A stretch of DNA of 64,000 bases, taken from positions 682,001 to 746,000 of the forward strand of contig JAPXFQ010000166.1 in the NCBI GenBank assembly GCA_028564705.1, given 5' to 3'. This stretch comes from Apricaphanius iberus. Taxonomy: Eukaryota; Chordata; Actinopteri; Cyprinodontiformes; Aphaniidae. The position numbers and the translations under genes are program-made. Of the stretch, positions 50,986 to 60,600 are shown piece by piece; position 1 is the stretch's first letter; each line of letters starts with the position of its first letter. Below the pieces are notes generated by a model. It saw nothing but the letters and a program-made list of their open reading frames with translations. It had not been told where the DNA came from and did no database searches.

Positions 50986-52600
50986 CACTACCGTTCAAAA
51001 GTTTGGGGTCACATTGAAATGTCCTTATTTTTGAAGGAAAAGCACTGTACTTTTCAATGAAGATAACTTTAAACTAGTCTTAACTTTAAAGAAACACACG
51101 CTATACATTGCTAATGTGGTAAATGACTATTCTAGCTGCAAATGTCTGGTTTTTGGTGCAATATCTACATAGGTGTATAGAGGCCCATTTCCAGCAACTA
51201 TCACTCCAGTGTTCTAATGGTACAATGTGTTTGCTCATTGGCTCAGAAGGCTAATTGATGATTAGAAAACCCTTGTGCAATCATGTTCACACATCTGAAA
51301 ACAGTTTAGCTCGGTACAGAAGCTACAAAACTGACCTTCCTTTGAGCAGATTGAGTTTCTGGAGCATCACATTTGTGGGGTCAATTAAACGCTCAAAATG
51401 GCCAGAAAAAGAGAACTTTCATCTGAAACTCGACAGTCTATTCTTGTTCTTAGAAATGAAGGCTATTCCATGCGATAAATTGCTAAGAAATTGAAGATTT
51501 CCTACAACGTTGTGTACTACTCCCTTCAGAGGACAGCACAAACAGGCTCTAACCAGAGTAGAAAAAGAAGTGGGAGGCCGCGTTGCACAACTGAGCAAGA
51601 AGATAAGTACATTAGAGTCTCTAGTTTGAGAAACAGACGCCTCACAGGTCCCCAACTGGCATCTTCATTAAATAGTACCCGCAAAACACCAGTGTCAACA
51701 TCTACAGTGAAGAGGCGGCTGCGGGATTCTGGGCTTCAGGGCAGAGTGGCAAAGAAAAAGCCATATCTGAGACTGGCCAATAAAAGAAAAAGATTAAGAT
51801 GGGCAAAAGAACACAGACATTGGACAGAGGAAGACTGGAAAAAAGTGCTGTGGACGGATGAATCCAAGTTTGAGGTGTTTGGATCACAAAGAAGAACGTT
51901 TGTGAGACGCAGAACAACTGAAAAGATGCTGGAAGAATGCCTGACGCCATCTGTTAAGCATGGTGGAGGTAATGTGATGGTCTGGGGTTGCTTTGGTGCT
52001 GGTAAGGTGGGAGATTTGTACAGGGTAAAAGGGATTCTGAATAAGGAAGGCTATCACTCCATTTTGCAACGCCATGCCATACCCAGTGGACAGCGCTTGA
52101 TTGGAGCCAATTTCATCCTACAACAGGACAATGACCCAAAACACACCTCGAAATTGTGCAAGAACTATTTAGAGAAGAAGCAGGCAGCTGGTATTCTATC
52201 GGTAATGGAGTGGCCAGCGCAGTCACCAGATTTGAACCCCGTTGAGCTGTTGTGGGAGCAGCTTGACCGTATGGTACGCAAGAAGTGCCCATCCAACCAA
52301 TCCAAATTGTGGGAGCTGCTTCTAGAAGCGTGGGGTGCAATTTCTCCAGATTACCTCAACAAATTAACAGCTAGAATGCCAAAGGTCTGCAATGCTGTAA
52401 TTGCTGCAAATGGAGGATTCTTTGATGAAAGCAAAGTTTGATGTAAAAACAATCTTATTTCAAATAAAAATCATTATTTCTAACCTTGTCAATGTCTTAA
52501 CTCTATTTTTTATTCATTTCACAACGTATGGTGGTGAATAAGTGTGACTTTTCATGGAAAACACAAAATTGTTTGGGTGACCCCAAACTTTTGAACAGTA

Positions 52601-52603
<3 letters not shown>
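50986..52603 (+). mobile_element. Tc1/mariner transposon of DD38E (Intruder-like) type, 1.62 kb, nearly intact
   Basis: Terminal inverted repeats CACTACCGTTCAAAAGTTTG (left) and CACTACTGTTCAAAAGTTTG (right, reversed) continue into GGGGTCAC at both ends, with one mismatch over 28 bp. TA lies outside the right end (52604) and TA-rich sequence outside the left. The insertion sits in a (TA)n tract, the expected target. Both ends and nearly all of the transposase are preserved, so the insertion is young relative to the others here. Confidence 0.92.
51398..52441 (+). pseudogene. DD38E transposase with a single in-frame stop
   Basis: The frame starts at ATG 51398 (MARKRELSSETRQSILVLRN) and would be 347 codons, but codon 27 is TAA (51476-51478); downstream it is open for 316 codons. 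It has the N-terminal helix-turn-helix and GRPR hook, the first catalytic Asp in LWTDESKF (about residue 154), the GGGNVMVWGCFG block, the second Asp in QQDNDPKH (about 244) and the Glu in LNPVELLW (about 283). Thirty-eight residues separate the second Asp and the Glu, which matches the DD38E 'Intruder' family rather than DD34E Tc1. Transposase binds the terminal repeats and performs cut-and-paste at TA. A downstream start is unlikely to give a functional binding domain. Confidence 0.9.

Positions 52604-52636
<33 letters not shown>
52604..52636. repeat. (TA)n microsatellite, tract 2
   Basis: Thirty-three bases of TA between the DD38E transposon and the 724-bp element. Confidence 0.95.
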
Positions 52637-52639
<3 letters not shown>

Positions 52640-53358
52640 GGCCAGGACTCGATTACATTTTTTTTATCCAATTAATTACAGGCTTCATAATTTATTAATC
52701 GCATTTTAATCACACATAAATATTTGACTTGAGAAAAGTGAGAGTTTTCTTCACATGGATTTTTAGTATGAATGATGATGAATATATAAGTTTAAGTTAT
52801 CAGAAAAAATAAAAACTATCATTCTGTCAGAACAGCGATAAGAGAATCATGGAGAAAGCGGAAATGTCTCTCAGATAGAAATAGATAAATTAACACGGTG
52901 ATGACCAGCAAGCTGCAGCACACCACCATCATCCCTCCTTGCATAGCTGTGGAGGATGAAATCCCTCTCGTGGAATGAGTTTGAAGATTCTCGGGAGGAT
53001 CGAGTCCAGAGGAAATAGCTGGAAGCAGCGCCAGTGCAGCCGTGTGCGCCACGTAACACGAGAGCGCACGCAGTAATAGTGTAGATGAGACGGCTCCGTC
53101 ACCAAAACCTTCATGACAGGAAGAAATAGCTGCAGCATAAGTTTTAACTGTAGTGAATGCTACATTTCTGTCCATCAGCTGCTGGAGGAACGACAGCACG
53201 CGGCTTAGCGGAGATGAAACGGGATCTGCTCCTTTCTCTGCGCACCAGCGCTGGAAGGCTGCGGTGCATAAATAGGTGCGATTAAAATGAGTTTAAAAAT
53301 TTTAACTCGTTATTTTTGTGTAATTAATTAATCTTAATTAACAAGTTAAAGTCCCGGC

Positions 53359-53360
<2 letters not shown>
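52637..53360. mobile_element. 724-bp non-autonomous transposon with GGGCCGGGAC ends, carrying a recombinase fossil
   Basis: Left end TAGGGCCAGGACTCGATTA and the reverse complement of the right end, ATGGGCCGGGACTTTAAC, form an inverted repeat followed by AT-rich TTAATTA subterminal motifs at both ends. Both sides are (TA)n, so any target duplication is hidden. The ends resemble hAT-type fish MITEs. The CpG-rich interior carries a minus-strand tyrosine-recombinase fragment (separate entry). Confidence 0.75.
52819..53262 (-). pseudogene. Tyrosine recombinase fossil (DIRS/Ngaro-like), internally deleted
   Basis: Minus-strand reading from about 53262 gives FQRWCAEKGADPVSS, then VLSFLQQLMDRNVAFTTVKT and YAAAISSCHEGFG, matching the N-terminal core-binding domain of tyrosine recombinases from fish YR retroelements. 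In the same frame, about 35 residues later, comes GLDPPENLQTHSTRGISSS, resembling the C-terminal catalytic block with the conserved His-x-x-Arg (HSTRG). The catalytic core between them, including the first Arg, is missing, and the C-terminal Tyr is not seen. Non-functional; family placement is from remembered motifs. Confidence 0.65.

Positions 53361-53401
<41 letters not shown>
53361..53401. repeat. (TA)n microsatellite, tract 3
   Basis: Forty-one bases of TA immediately right of the 724-bp element. Confidence 0.95.
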
Positions 53402-53406
<5 letters not shown>

Positions 53407-53689
53407 TCCCCAAGGCACCACTTGGGTTTTTGTAGTTCAAAGTGATTTCAGTTCACCCAAGGTCTCCCATCTTGCTTTGCAATGTGTGTTTATTTAGAGT
53501 TTGAACTCCAGGTTTCTGAATTTCAGGTAAATTCCAAGAAGGGAAGATAGAAATAAAAGCAAGTTATAATTTCCTAATAATAACAGAAAAGGAAATAAAA
53601 AAAGAAAAGTCAAATTTAGCATTTTTAATCCATATTGCCATGCCTTAACCTCCTATAATTTTTCCAAAACAGTTGCATAATGTCCAATG

Positions 53690-53878
53690 ACATGTTTCAT
53701 TTTTTGAAAGTAAGTGTTAAATTGAAAAACAACCTTCTGATATCTTTACATTGTATTAGGGAATGTGAAATAGTGACAAAAACAGTGATTTTGTTTTTTA
53801 TTGTGACATTTATTGATCGACTGATGTAAAAAAAAAAAAAATCCTGATATAATTTTCTTTCCATATTGCCCAGCCCTA
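53690..53878 (-). mobile_element. hAT-like MITE end (TAGGGCTGGGCAATATGG, reversed)
   Basis: CCATATTGCCCAGCCCTA at 53861-53878 is a common fish MITE terminus in reverse. Upstream sequence has the AT-rich character of these elements. The other end is not clear. Confidence 0.5.
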
Positions 53879-54429
53879 TTTGAAATTTTAATGAATGCTT
53901 CTTCGGGTGATATTTGCTTGGATGCACAACCGTTTTGAAAATTCTGATAATGCACCAACATTTAACAGAGAATTATTGCAATATGTTCTGTTAAATCACA
54001 TTATCCTTTCAGAGCAGATGAGAGGAGGAGGCAGCAGGAATTTGGGAATTTGGGGGGAGCTTCTGCCCTGTCGACCCCCCCTTGGTGGCGCCACTGATAA
54101 ATACACACAATACATGGCAGAGGTTTGCAGCGGGTAAAAATAGATCCAGGGTAGCATGCACAGCATTATGCAAGACGACTACAAAGCGGGTTATCAATAA
54201 TCGTGCCCTGGCTTGACTCATTGGGCAAACGGATCAGGGTGGAGCCAGTTTTGGGCTTTTTGTGGACAAATCTGAGCGGCGGACAGACAGCTTTCCCGTT
54301 AACGGGCGCTGGATCTCTGGATCAGCAGGGACAGGATGTGACTGATTTTAAACCAACAAGACAAGAGTTTCACTTGATCCAATTCAAATATCACAACCAC
54401 CACAAACGAGCTGCCAACCCGCAAAGATT

Positions 54430-54840
54430 CAAAGCGGTACGGTAAAAACCCCACGCCCCTCCGGGTCGGTTTCTAACATCTAGCCTGCTAATGGGAGAAA
54501 AAGAAAGTGTTTCCCAGGCTCGCCCTAGCCGTCGGCTAACGCTACGTAGCATCAACATCATCACACACAGAGACACGGCCTGGAGCCACAAAGCTCCGCT
54601 CAGTCCGCGGCCACGAACAACTTACCGGACTTCTCCTGGTCGTATCCGACGACGGTGAAATAGTCAGCCAACCTAGCCATGTCTGTAGCTTTTCCCGAAA
54701 AATGCCAACACAATTCAGCATTTTTCCTCCTTCCAAAGAACAGCCATGTTTGACAGCAGGAGCGTCACTGCGCTTGCGTGCGGGAGTGGGGATACGTCCA
54801 TGGGCGTGGGCCCTTTCAGTTTACAAACACATCATTGTAT
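54430..54840 (-). promoter_or_regulatory. sbf2: sbf2 CpG-rich promoter and 5' UTR
   Basis: CpG dinucleotides are much denser here than in the flanking introns, and no TATA box precedes the ATG on the minus strand. Around 54769-54780 lies TGCGCTTGCGTG, an NRF1-like motif; the AACATGGCTG complement at 54740-54750 resembles a YY1 site. This fits a broad housekeeping promoter straddling exon 1. The transcription start is not determined. The 5' UTR is taken to lie within 54681 to about 54780. Confidence 0.6.
54626..54680 (-). CDS. sbf2: sbf2 (MTMR13) coding exon 1
   Basis: Read on the minus strand from ATG at 54680-54678, the exon encodes MARLADYFTVVGYDQEKS plus the first base of a Gly codon, then a consensus GTAAG donor (54625-54621). 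MARLADYF starts both SBF1 and SBF2; the following VVGYD-EK matches SBF2 rather than SBF1. The start context ACAGACATGG is a strong Kozak match. SBF2 is a very large catalytically inactive myotubularin with DENN, GRAM, pseudophosphatase and PH domains that acts in endosomal phosphoinositide and Rab regulation and partners MTMR2 (family knowledge). Only the first residues of the uDENN region are encoded here. Confidence 0.95.
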
Positions 54841-57800
54841 CCCGATGCGAGCTCGTTTTTATCTCCAGTAGGAAACGACATGTTTAACATCACAGTATAA
54901 CCGAATGCATGGGAATTATCATTCTAATCTTATAGAGCAATGGGATTGGATTTCCTGCCTGAAACAGTCCCAAATTTGCTGGAGGGTCCTCTAATCAGTT
55001 CCAAGATACTGCAATGAAATAATCAGCGAGAAGAAAACACAAATAAAGATCTGTGCGGATACGTTTTTAGAAATCCGGTAAGGACATTTGAAAATAGACA
55101 AAATAATTGTGTTAAGGGTATAAGCAATTAAAAATAGACTATAAATTCTCTACACTTTGCGGCTATGTCCGTTGTATACTGTCTCACATTTTTATTACTT
55201 CCCTTTTTCATAATAACACAAATTACACAAAAGACGTTTTATAGATTTGTTCATGTCTGTTTGGAAAGCATAAAATGCTCAAAACACAAAAAAAGTGCAT
55301 AAGTAAACAAAAATCCCAAGTTAATTTACCCCATCTATTTCTGTTTTGCTTCATTTGTCTTAAATGTCTTTAATTAAAGTCCCAAGAAGCTGCACAAATC
55401 AAAACTCAGATTTTTCATATTGAGTCGGACTATTATAGACATCATTAATACTGGACAATTAATGGAATAAAATGAAAAGAAAAAAACACTTTATGATTGC
55501 TAAGAGAGAGGAATTAACAGCAACTAAAGGGTAGTCGGTTTTTTCCACTGTGTGTAACGCACTTAAGTTTTTTATATTTGGCATTAATAAATTACTTTAA
55601 TCCGGAAATTGTTGATTATTTTGCTATTGATCTAAGTGTATTTGTTTAGTAGACATAGGGGCAGATGACTCATTTTTTCACTATGAATTGTCCCTAGTGT
55701 AAGTCTGACAGACAGCCGAGATGCATGGATGGATTGAGCGATTTAAATGCAAATATGCTTCCATAATATTCAGCCTTTTCCTTACCCAGACCAGGAAAAT
55801 ACTTTCATCAAATGTAATATTTTTCCAAACTGAGCAGGGAGGGACCCCTATTCTAATTCCAAAGCTTGCTTGAACAAAATGAACAGGCGGGGGTGAAATG
55901 ATTCCAGGGCAGACCTTTTACATAGGTCTACATTTCCTGATATTTCTAACAATTTATTATGATATGAGTGTTTGAAGCAGTGCAATTTATTTTAAAGTCT
56001 GAATCTGAATAAATCTAAAGCCATCTTTTGGTATCTTTCAATTTGTGAAATATTTTTAAAGAAAATTAAGTTTTCGCCAACAGAGCCACATTAACCACAT
56101 TATGATGTCACAGGGTCTAAATGCACGGTTCTCCAGCAACACTTTTTTTTCTCTCAAATCAAATGACTTCAATATACAGCTTGTTTCACAAAAGAAATGA
56201 TCCCTTTATGGCGCATTAAAAGAAGACAACAAAGTCTTATAAGTAAAACAAAATATTCAAAAGGAATGAAAACAGGACAAGCTGTCACAGGGTATAGCAG
56301 GTGGGGATTAGTTAATGTGTGTGAGGCAAATAGACAAACCGGCAACAATAGACGGAACCCAGCAAGTGAATTCCCTCTCTCTGTGTTTTCAATGGCTTTA
56401 ATAAATTCCTGTACATTAATTGTGTTTCTATATTAAACCAAAAAAAATGGAATAAAAAAGATGAATACACAGGGAAATATAAGAAAATACACAAGCGGTT
56501 TCATTTTGAAAAATAAATACTAATGACAGGCTTACAGTAATTATGAATCAGCCTTTTTTTCCTAATGTACCTGCTCACATTAAAACTAAAAGGTGGTACA
56601 AAAACTGCCAGTCAAACTTGAACTTCCTCTTAACAAAGGGAAGGAAAGGTTACTATATAAGGAGCCAAAAAGCAACAGAAGAATTTTGTTGTCATGATTC
56701 CACCATCTCTTGTCATAAACTCTGGTAAGGGGATTACTGATCTGCTGGAACCAGTTAGCATTACAAAGTGCTTACAAAACTTTTTCTTTTTGACATTACA
56801 TGTGTTTGCCATTTATGTATTTTTCTGGAGTTTAAAAATATGACACCACCAGTGGAATGGGATCGCATGAGAATATAAATAAACTCATAAGGATTTCATT
56901 ATGATTCTAGGATGTGAATAAGGAATCCTGATAAGCCACAGAGGAATGGAGTTAACCTTATTCCATTTAGCTTTTCTTCAAAGTTAAAGAAAGTGAAAGC
57001 AAAATCAAAAGTGAAAGATTTACTTACACTATATTTTATGGACATTTCTTCTCCGGAATTTCTTTACTGTTCAAATTGATTGCGAATTTTTCTTCTTCTG
57101 GTTTTTACAGCATTTCCTAAGCACAACATGTTTCTGTGTTTTAGACTTGTCTTTATAACAATAAACCACTGTCATTTCTGGGTTCTAATTGGGAATTTCC
57201 TATATTTTGTGTCACTTTCAAACATTTTGTTTTTAAATATAAAACACATTTTTAAAGCACAATCATATAAAGGACCTTTAAAAAGTCATAAAGCAGACTT
57301 ACAACCTAACTTTTTACTTATCACCTACTAGACTTTATTACTCCTATCAGGTAAAATGTATTCCAATAGTTTTAACACCAGAATAAGATTAATTATGTGT
57401 AAAAACAAAAAAACAAAAAAACTTACCAGTATATTACAGGTCTGTCATTCAAGTTCCTTTTCCACCAGATTTATAATTGTAAAATTCCATTAAATTTTTT
57501 TTAAACTATCCAAATGGGTCCAAAGTCAACATTTGCCTTGTTCAAACAAATACATCGAGTTTATCATGCTAACAGCTGGACATACTTAATATATTTAATC
57601 AGTAACTCAATGCTTGTCTCGGATTCATTGTCGTCTGGATTTCATTGCCTCAGATGGAACTTAATGGTGTAGGGGAGTGCCCTGGAAAGCCGAGGATGGG
57701 AACATTCCTTAAAAGTTATTTTCTTTGTTGCCAGAAAAGAGCACAAACAAAACAAATGTGAAAAATTGACCTTAGACTTCAAATAATACAGTATAAAAGC

Positions 57801-58104
57801 TCAAACATTTTCATTATTAGTCGCAATGCACAGACAGAAGATATGCGAAACATTTTGGATTCTGATGTGACTGTTGCTTTTGACTAACTAATTTCTTAAA
57901 ATTTCTTTTCATCATATAAACCTGCATAGAGAAGTGAGTTGTGACAAAGCAAAATAACAAAAACTGAATAAAATAGCAGCATGAGATTTATTCACAGATT
58001 TTCTTTAAAGCTTTAACATATGCTTTTAATTGTCATTCCTAAACCTGTTTCCCACCCAGTGTTGCTGAACATGAACAACAGCAGAGCAGCTATATGCTTT
58101 GAAT
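54841..58104. other. sbf2-adm intergenic spacer
   Basis: AT-rich sequence between two divergent promoters. ORFs here are short and low-complexity and resemble no family I know. No tRNA-like, SINE-like or inverted-repeat-bounded element stood out. Regulatory elements for either gene may lie here but cannot be identified without comparison. Confidence 0.7.
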
Positions 58105-58200
58105 GGGGTGGGGGAAAGGATGAGACAGCGCGTGTCGATCACTGGGCCCCTCCCACCTTGTTTGAGTGTATAAAACCAGCCGGTCTGGTGTATAGAGGCT
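58105..58200 (+). promoter_or_regulatory. adm: adm core promoter: TATA box, candidate hypoxia element, G-rich box
   Basis: TATAAAA lies at 58169-58175 in the right place for a start near 58200. A GCGTG core matching the HIF consensus RCGTG is at 58130-58134, 35 bp upstream of the TATA box. A G-rich stretch at about 58105-58117 could bind SP/KLF factors. Mammalian ADM is strongly hypoxia-induced through HIF sites (established knowledge). Use of this site in this species is inference, since a five-base core occurs often by chance. Confidence 0.65.
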
Positions 58201-58321
58201 AATAGCACAGTGACACAGCTGCCTAAGAGAAGCAAAAGCAACCTGAAGAAAACCTCTGGGGTATTCTTTCACTGCTGACTTTGGAAGAAGGACTTTCTAA
58301 CCTATCTGAACTGAACTACAG
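58200..58321 (+). other. adm: adm non-coding exon 1 (5' UTR) and intron 1 donor
   Basis: The start is inferred from the TATA box about 30 bp upstream and is approximate. The exon ends at 58321 before a gtatgt donor. Intron 1 (58322-58915) ends in a pyrimidine-rich tract and cacag, so exon 2 begins at 58916, eight bases before the ATG. A fully non-coding first exon is the known layout of vertebrate ADM. Transcript data would be needed to fix the cap site. Confidence 0.75.
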
Positions 58322-58923
58322 GTATGTGCATTTTGCTTTAAATGAACACACATTGCTGTACTTTGCTGTGCTGATGGCTTTATCCTTGCACCTTTTTTTG
58401 AGGTCAAGGCACAAGTGTAGAGACAAGCGCAGGTTATCTGTCTGGTTATATAAGCAGTTCAGCTCTTAATGTGCGTGCGTCTGTGAGGGAATTGCCTACA
58501 GACTGTCAAGCATCTAACAGCTTTAGTTTATTACTTGTTCTTTTGCTATAAGTGAAACTGTTTCAGATTGCAAGTTTTGCTGGACTTCTGCTGAGTCTAT
58601 TTGAGCCCTTCAGACCGTGTCCTTCAAATTACTGGCCAGGGGCCCAAAGTGTGGTTGCAGATTTACTTAACCCAGCAAATTCTGACCTTGGCTTAACTAT
58701 CTAAATAAATGAATGATATATGCAAAAAACTCGGCTTTTGGACCCTTGTGTAAGAAATCATAATAATGATTCTCAATGGAATTCTTTATGTGGTAGTTTT
58801 CCATGCAGAAAAGGACAGTGTGGAAATTTGTGCAGCTAAATATTAAATTCCAGCATGACTGTTTAACTAACCAAACTTTCTTTTTTTCCTCTCCCCCTCT
58901 CCTTTCTTGCCACAGGAGCCAAA

Positions 58924-59672
58924 ATGAAAACGATCTTCCACTCCTTTCTCTATTGCTGCCTGCTGGCTTCAGTAGCACACTGTGTGGAACTTGAGGTGAA
59001 TCCCAAGTTGAAAAAAAGGTGAGTTGAATTTAAATCAGTTCATGCAGTAATAATAACAATGTTTCAAGCTTGTTAAGTCTCTGGCAGAAGTTACCTGCCA
59101 AGAATCATCCACTTAAAAACTAATGGAGTTTTCCCCCCCTTCTCCTCTTGCAGACTAAGTGCATGGCTTGGGAGCAGATTGAGACGGGATCTTGAAACCG
59201 TCGTAGTAGAGAAGTCATCAGAGTCTCAAAATTTTGTCAGACCAGAGGACATTAGGGATACCTTGCTGCCACATTCCAGGTAAGAAAGAAATCATTCAAT
59301 CCTAAAAGTTAAAAACCACCTCATTTGATTATGGTATTCTTCTAAGTTTTGAAGCAGCAGCATGTATTAACGTCCTGCCTCCTATTTGTCTCTAGCACTG
59401 ATATTAACATCCGAACTAAGAGGTCCGGAGGTTGTGGCCTGGGTACCTGCGTGGTGCACGACCTGGCACACCGCATACAACAGCTCAACAACAACAGGCT
59501 GAAGACAGGTGTACCTCCCGGCAAGATGAGCTCTAAAGGATACGGCCGGAGGCGCAGATCCGTTCCAGAGAGGCGAGTCTCCCTAAGGCTGGAGAAAGGC
59601 AGGTTGAGACCCGTGTGGAAACTGAACAACTCACAAGTTCACAAGCTTGAAGCTCTACTCAGAAGGACATGA
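58924..59672 (+). CDS. adm: Preproadrenomedullin, coding exons 58924-59018, 59154-59279, 59396-59672
   Basis: Joining three exons at consensus GT/AG sites (introns 59019-59153 and 59280-59395, both phase 2) gives a 165-residue secreted hormone precursor. Residues 1-20 form a hydrophobic signal peptide. Residues 21-40 align with 20-residue PAMP and are followed by RR at 42-43. Residues 84-123 are the mature hormone: they follow a TKR cleavage site, carry the six-residue disulfide ring C87-GLGT-C92 and the VHDLAHR helix, and end in KGY. G124 is the amide donor and RRRR 125-128 the processing site; a short basic C-terminal extension follows. Adrenomedullins act through CALCRL/RAMP receptors on vascular tone and ion balance (family knowledge). 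The ATG has an AAA-rich context just inside the exon after a good acceptor. Teleosts have adrenomedullin paralogues; PAMP, the RRRR site and the sbf2 neighbour favour AM1/adma over AM2 or AM5, but AM4/admb is not excluded. Confidence 0.95.
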
Positions 59673-60600
59673 GGTGGACTCTAAAAGAAGAGTTGGGAGC
59701 AAAACCAAGGAAGCTGGACTCTCCAGCTAATGTCCCCTTCTGCTTGGCTTTGAAATTCTCCAAATACCTAAGACTCTTGCCAAGTATACTCCAGCGCATT
59801 TGTTCCAGACTGGAGGACTAATTCAGAGTGATTCTGGATCCTGCCGTGCCTCTGGGATTCCCGAGAACTTGCTGCTCAGCGGGCTAGAGTTTGCAAACAG
59901 CTGGTTTAAAGAAACTGGATGGCACAGAAGTGGAGCAAACTACAGGTGCTGTTCTCTGCTTGGCAGAGGAAAAGGATGAGTGCAAATATGCGCACCATAC
60001 ATCCTGAAAGAGGGAACCTTCTACTAACATTTTAGAACTTTACACACTTATTCCTCAAGGCTAAGACTTTGAAAAGTGCTATCCACGAAGGACTACACCA
60101 CCATGTTCCATAAGACTGCTAATAATGGCTTGCACTTTTCCTTTTAAACTTAAGCAGAATGAATCATAAAGAAGATATTATTATCAATATGCCTACAGAG
60201 CTCTGATGCTCTCCGTTTATATCAAGTTTTGGACACTGTATAAGGGAAAATGCCTTAGATAGCTTTGTGCCAATCCATACTGGATTTAACTATACTTGAA
60301 AATGTTATTGTCTGTAAAAAAACATGTGCAATCCTATTTTTTTATAGCAGATATTTGTGTATATATGAATTTCTTTATTTAAATATTATATAAAGGTTAC
60401 ATTAAAGTACTCACATAGATAAAGCTATTTTTGTACAGAAAGATATATAAATATATATATATATATACATGGGCATTGTAGCTATTTGTCATTATTACTT
60501 TGCAAACTGTGCTAAATGGATGTGTTTTGTAGGTATTTGATTTTATATATGTAAAGGTATTTTCATTGTGTTGTTCAATAAAACTTTTGGATACAAATTC
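59673..60600 (+). other. adm: adm 3' UTR with poly(A) signal
   Basis: About 0.9 kb follows the TGA at 59670-59672 up to a canonical AATAAA at 60577-60582, with T-rich sequence beyond. No splice sites or competing ORF are evident. The distal part is strongly AT-rich and has an ATTTA pentamer at 60377-60381 plus a short TA run near 60450, consistent with an unstable, regulated mRNA. The cleavage position is estimated. Confidence 0.8.

Larger units (their letters stand above)
26952..54625 (-). other. sbf2: sbf2 intron 1 (27.7 kb)
   Basis: The intron is bounded by the GTAAG donor after exon 1 and the CAG acceptor before exon 2, both read on the minus strand; it is phase 1. It is heavily invaded by transposons, listed separately. 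Nothing beyond ordinary AT-rich sequence was seen in 26960-28930, 29950-32970, 34450-36400, 37980-38590, 38750-39620, 40640-42930, 45150-47100, 47200-47870, 49010-50250 and 53880-54430. A (TA)-rich tract lies at about 31700-31765. Confidence 0.9.
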
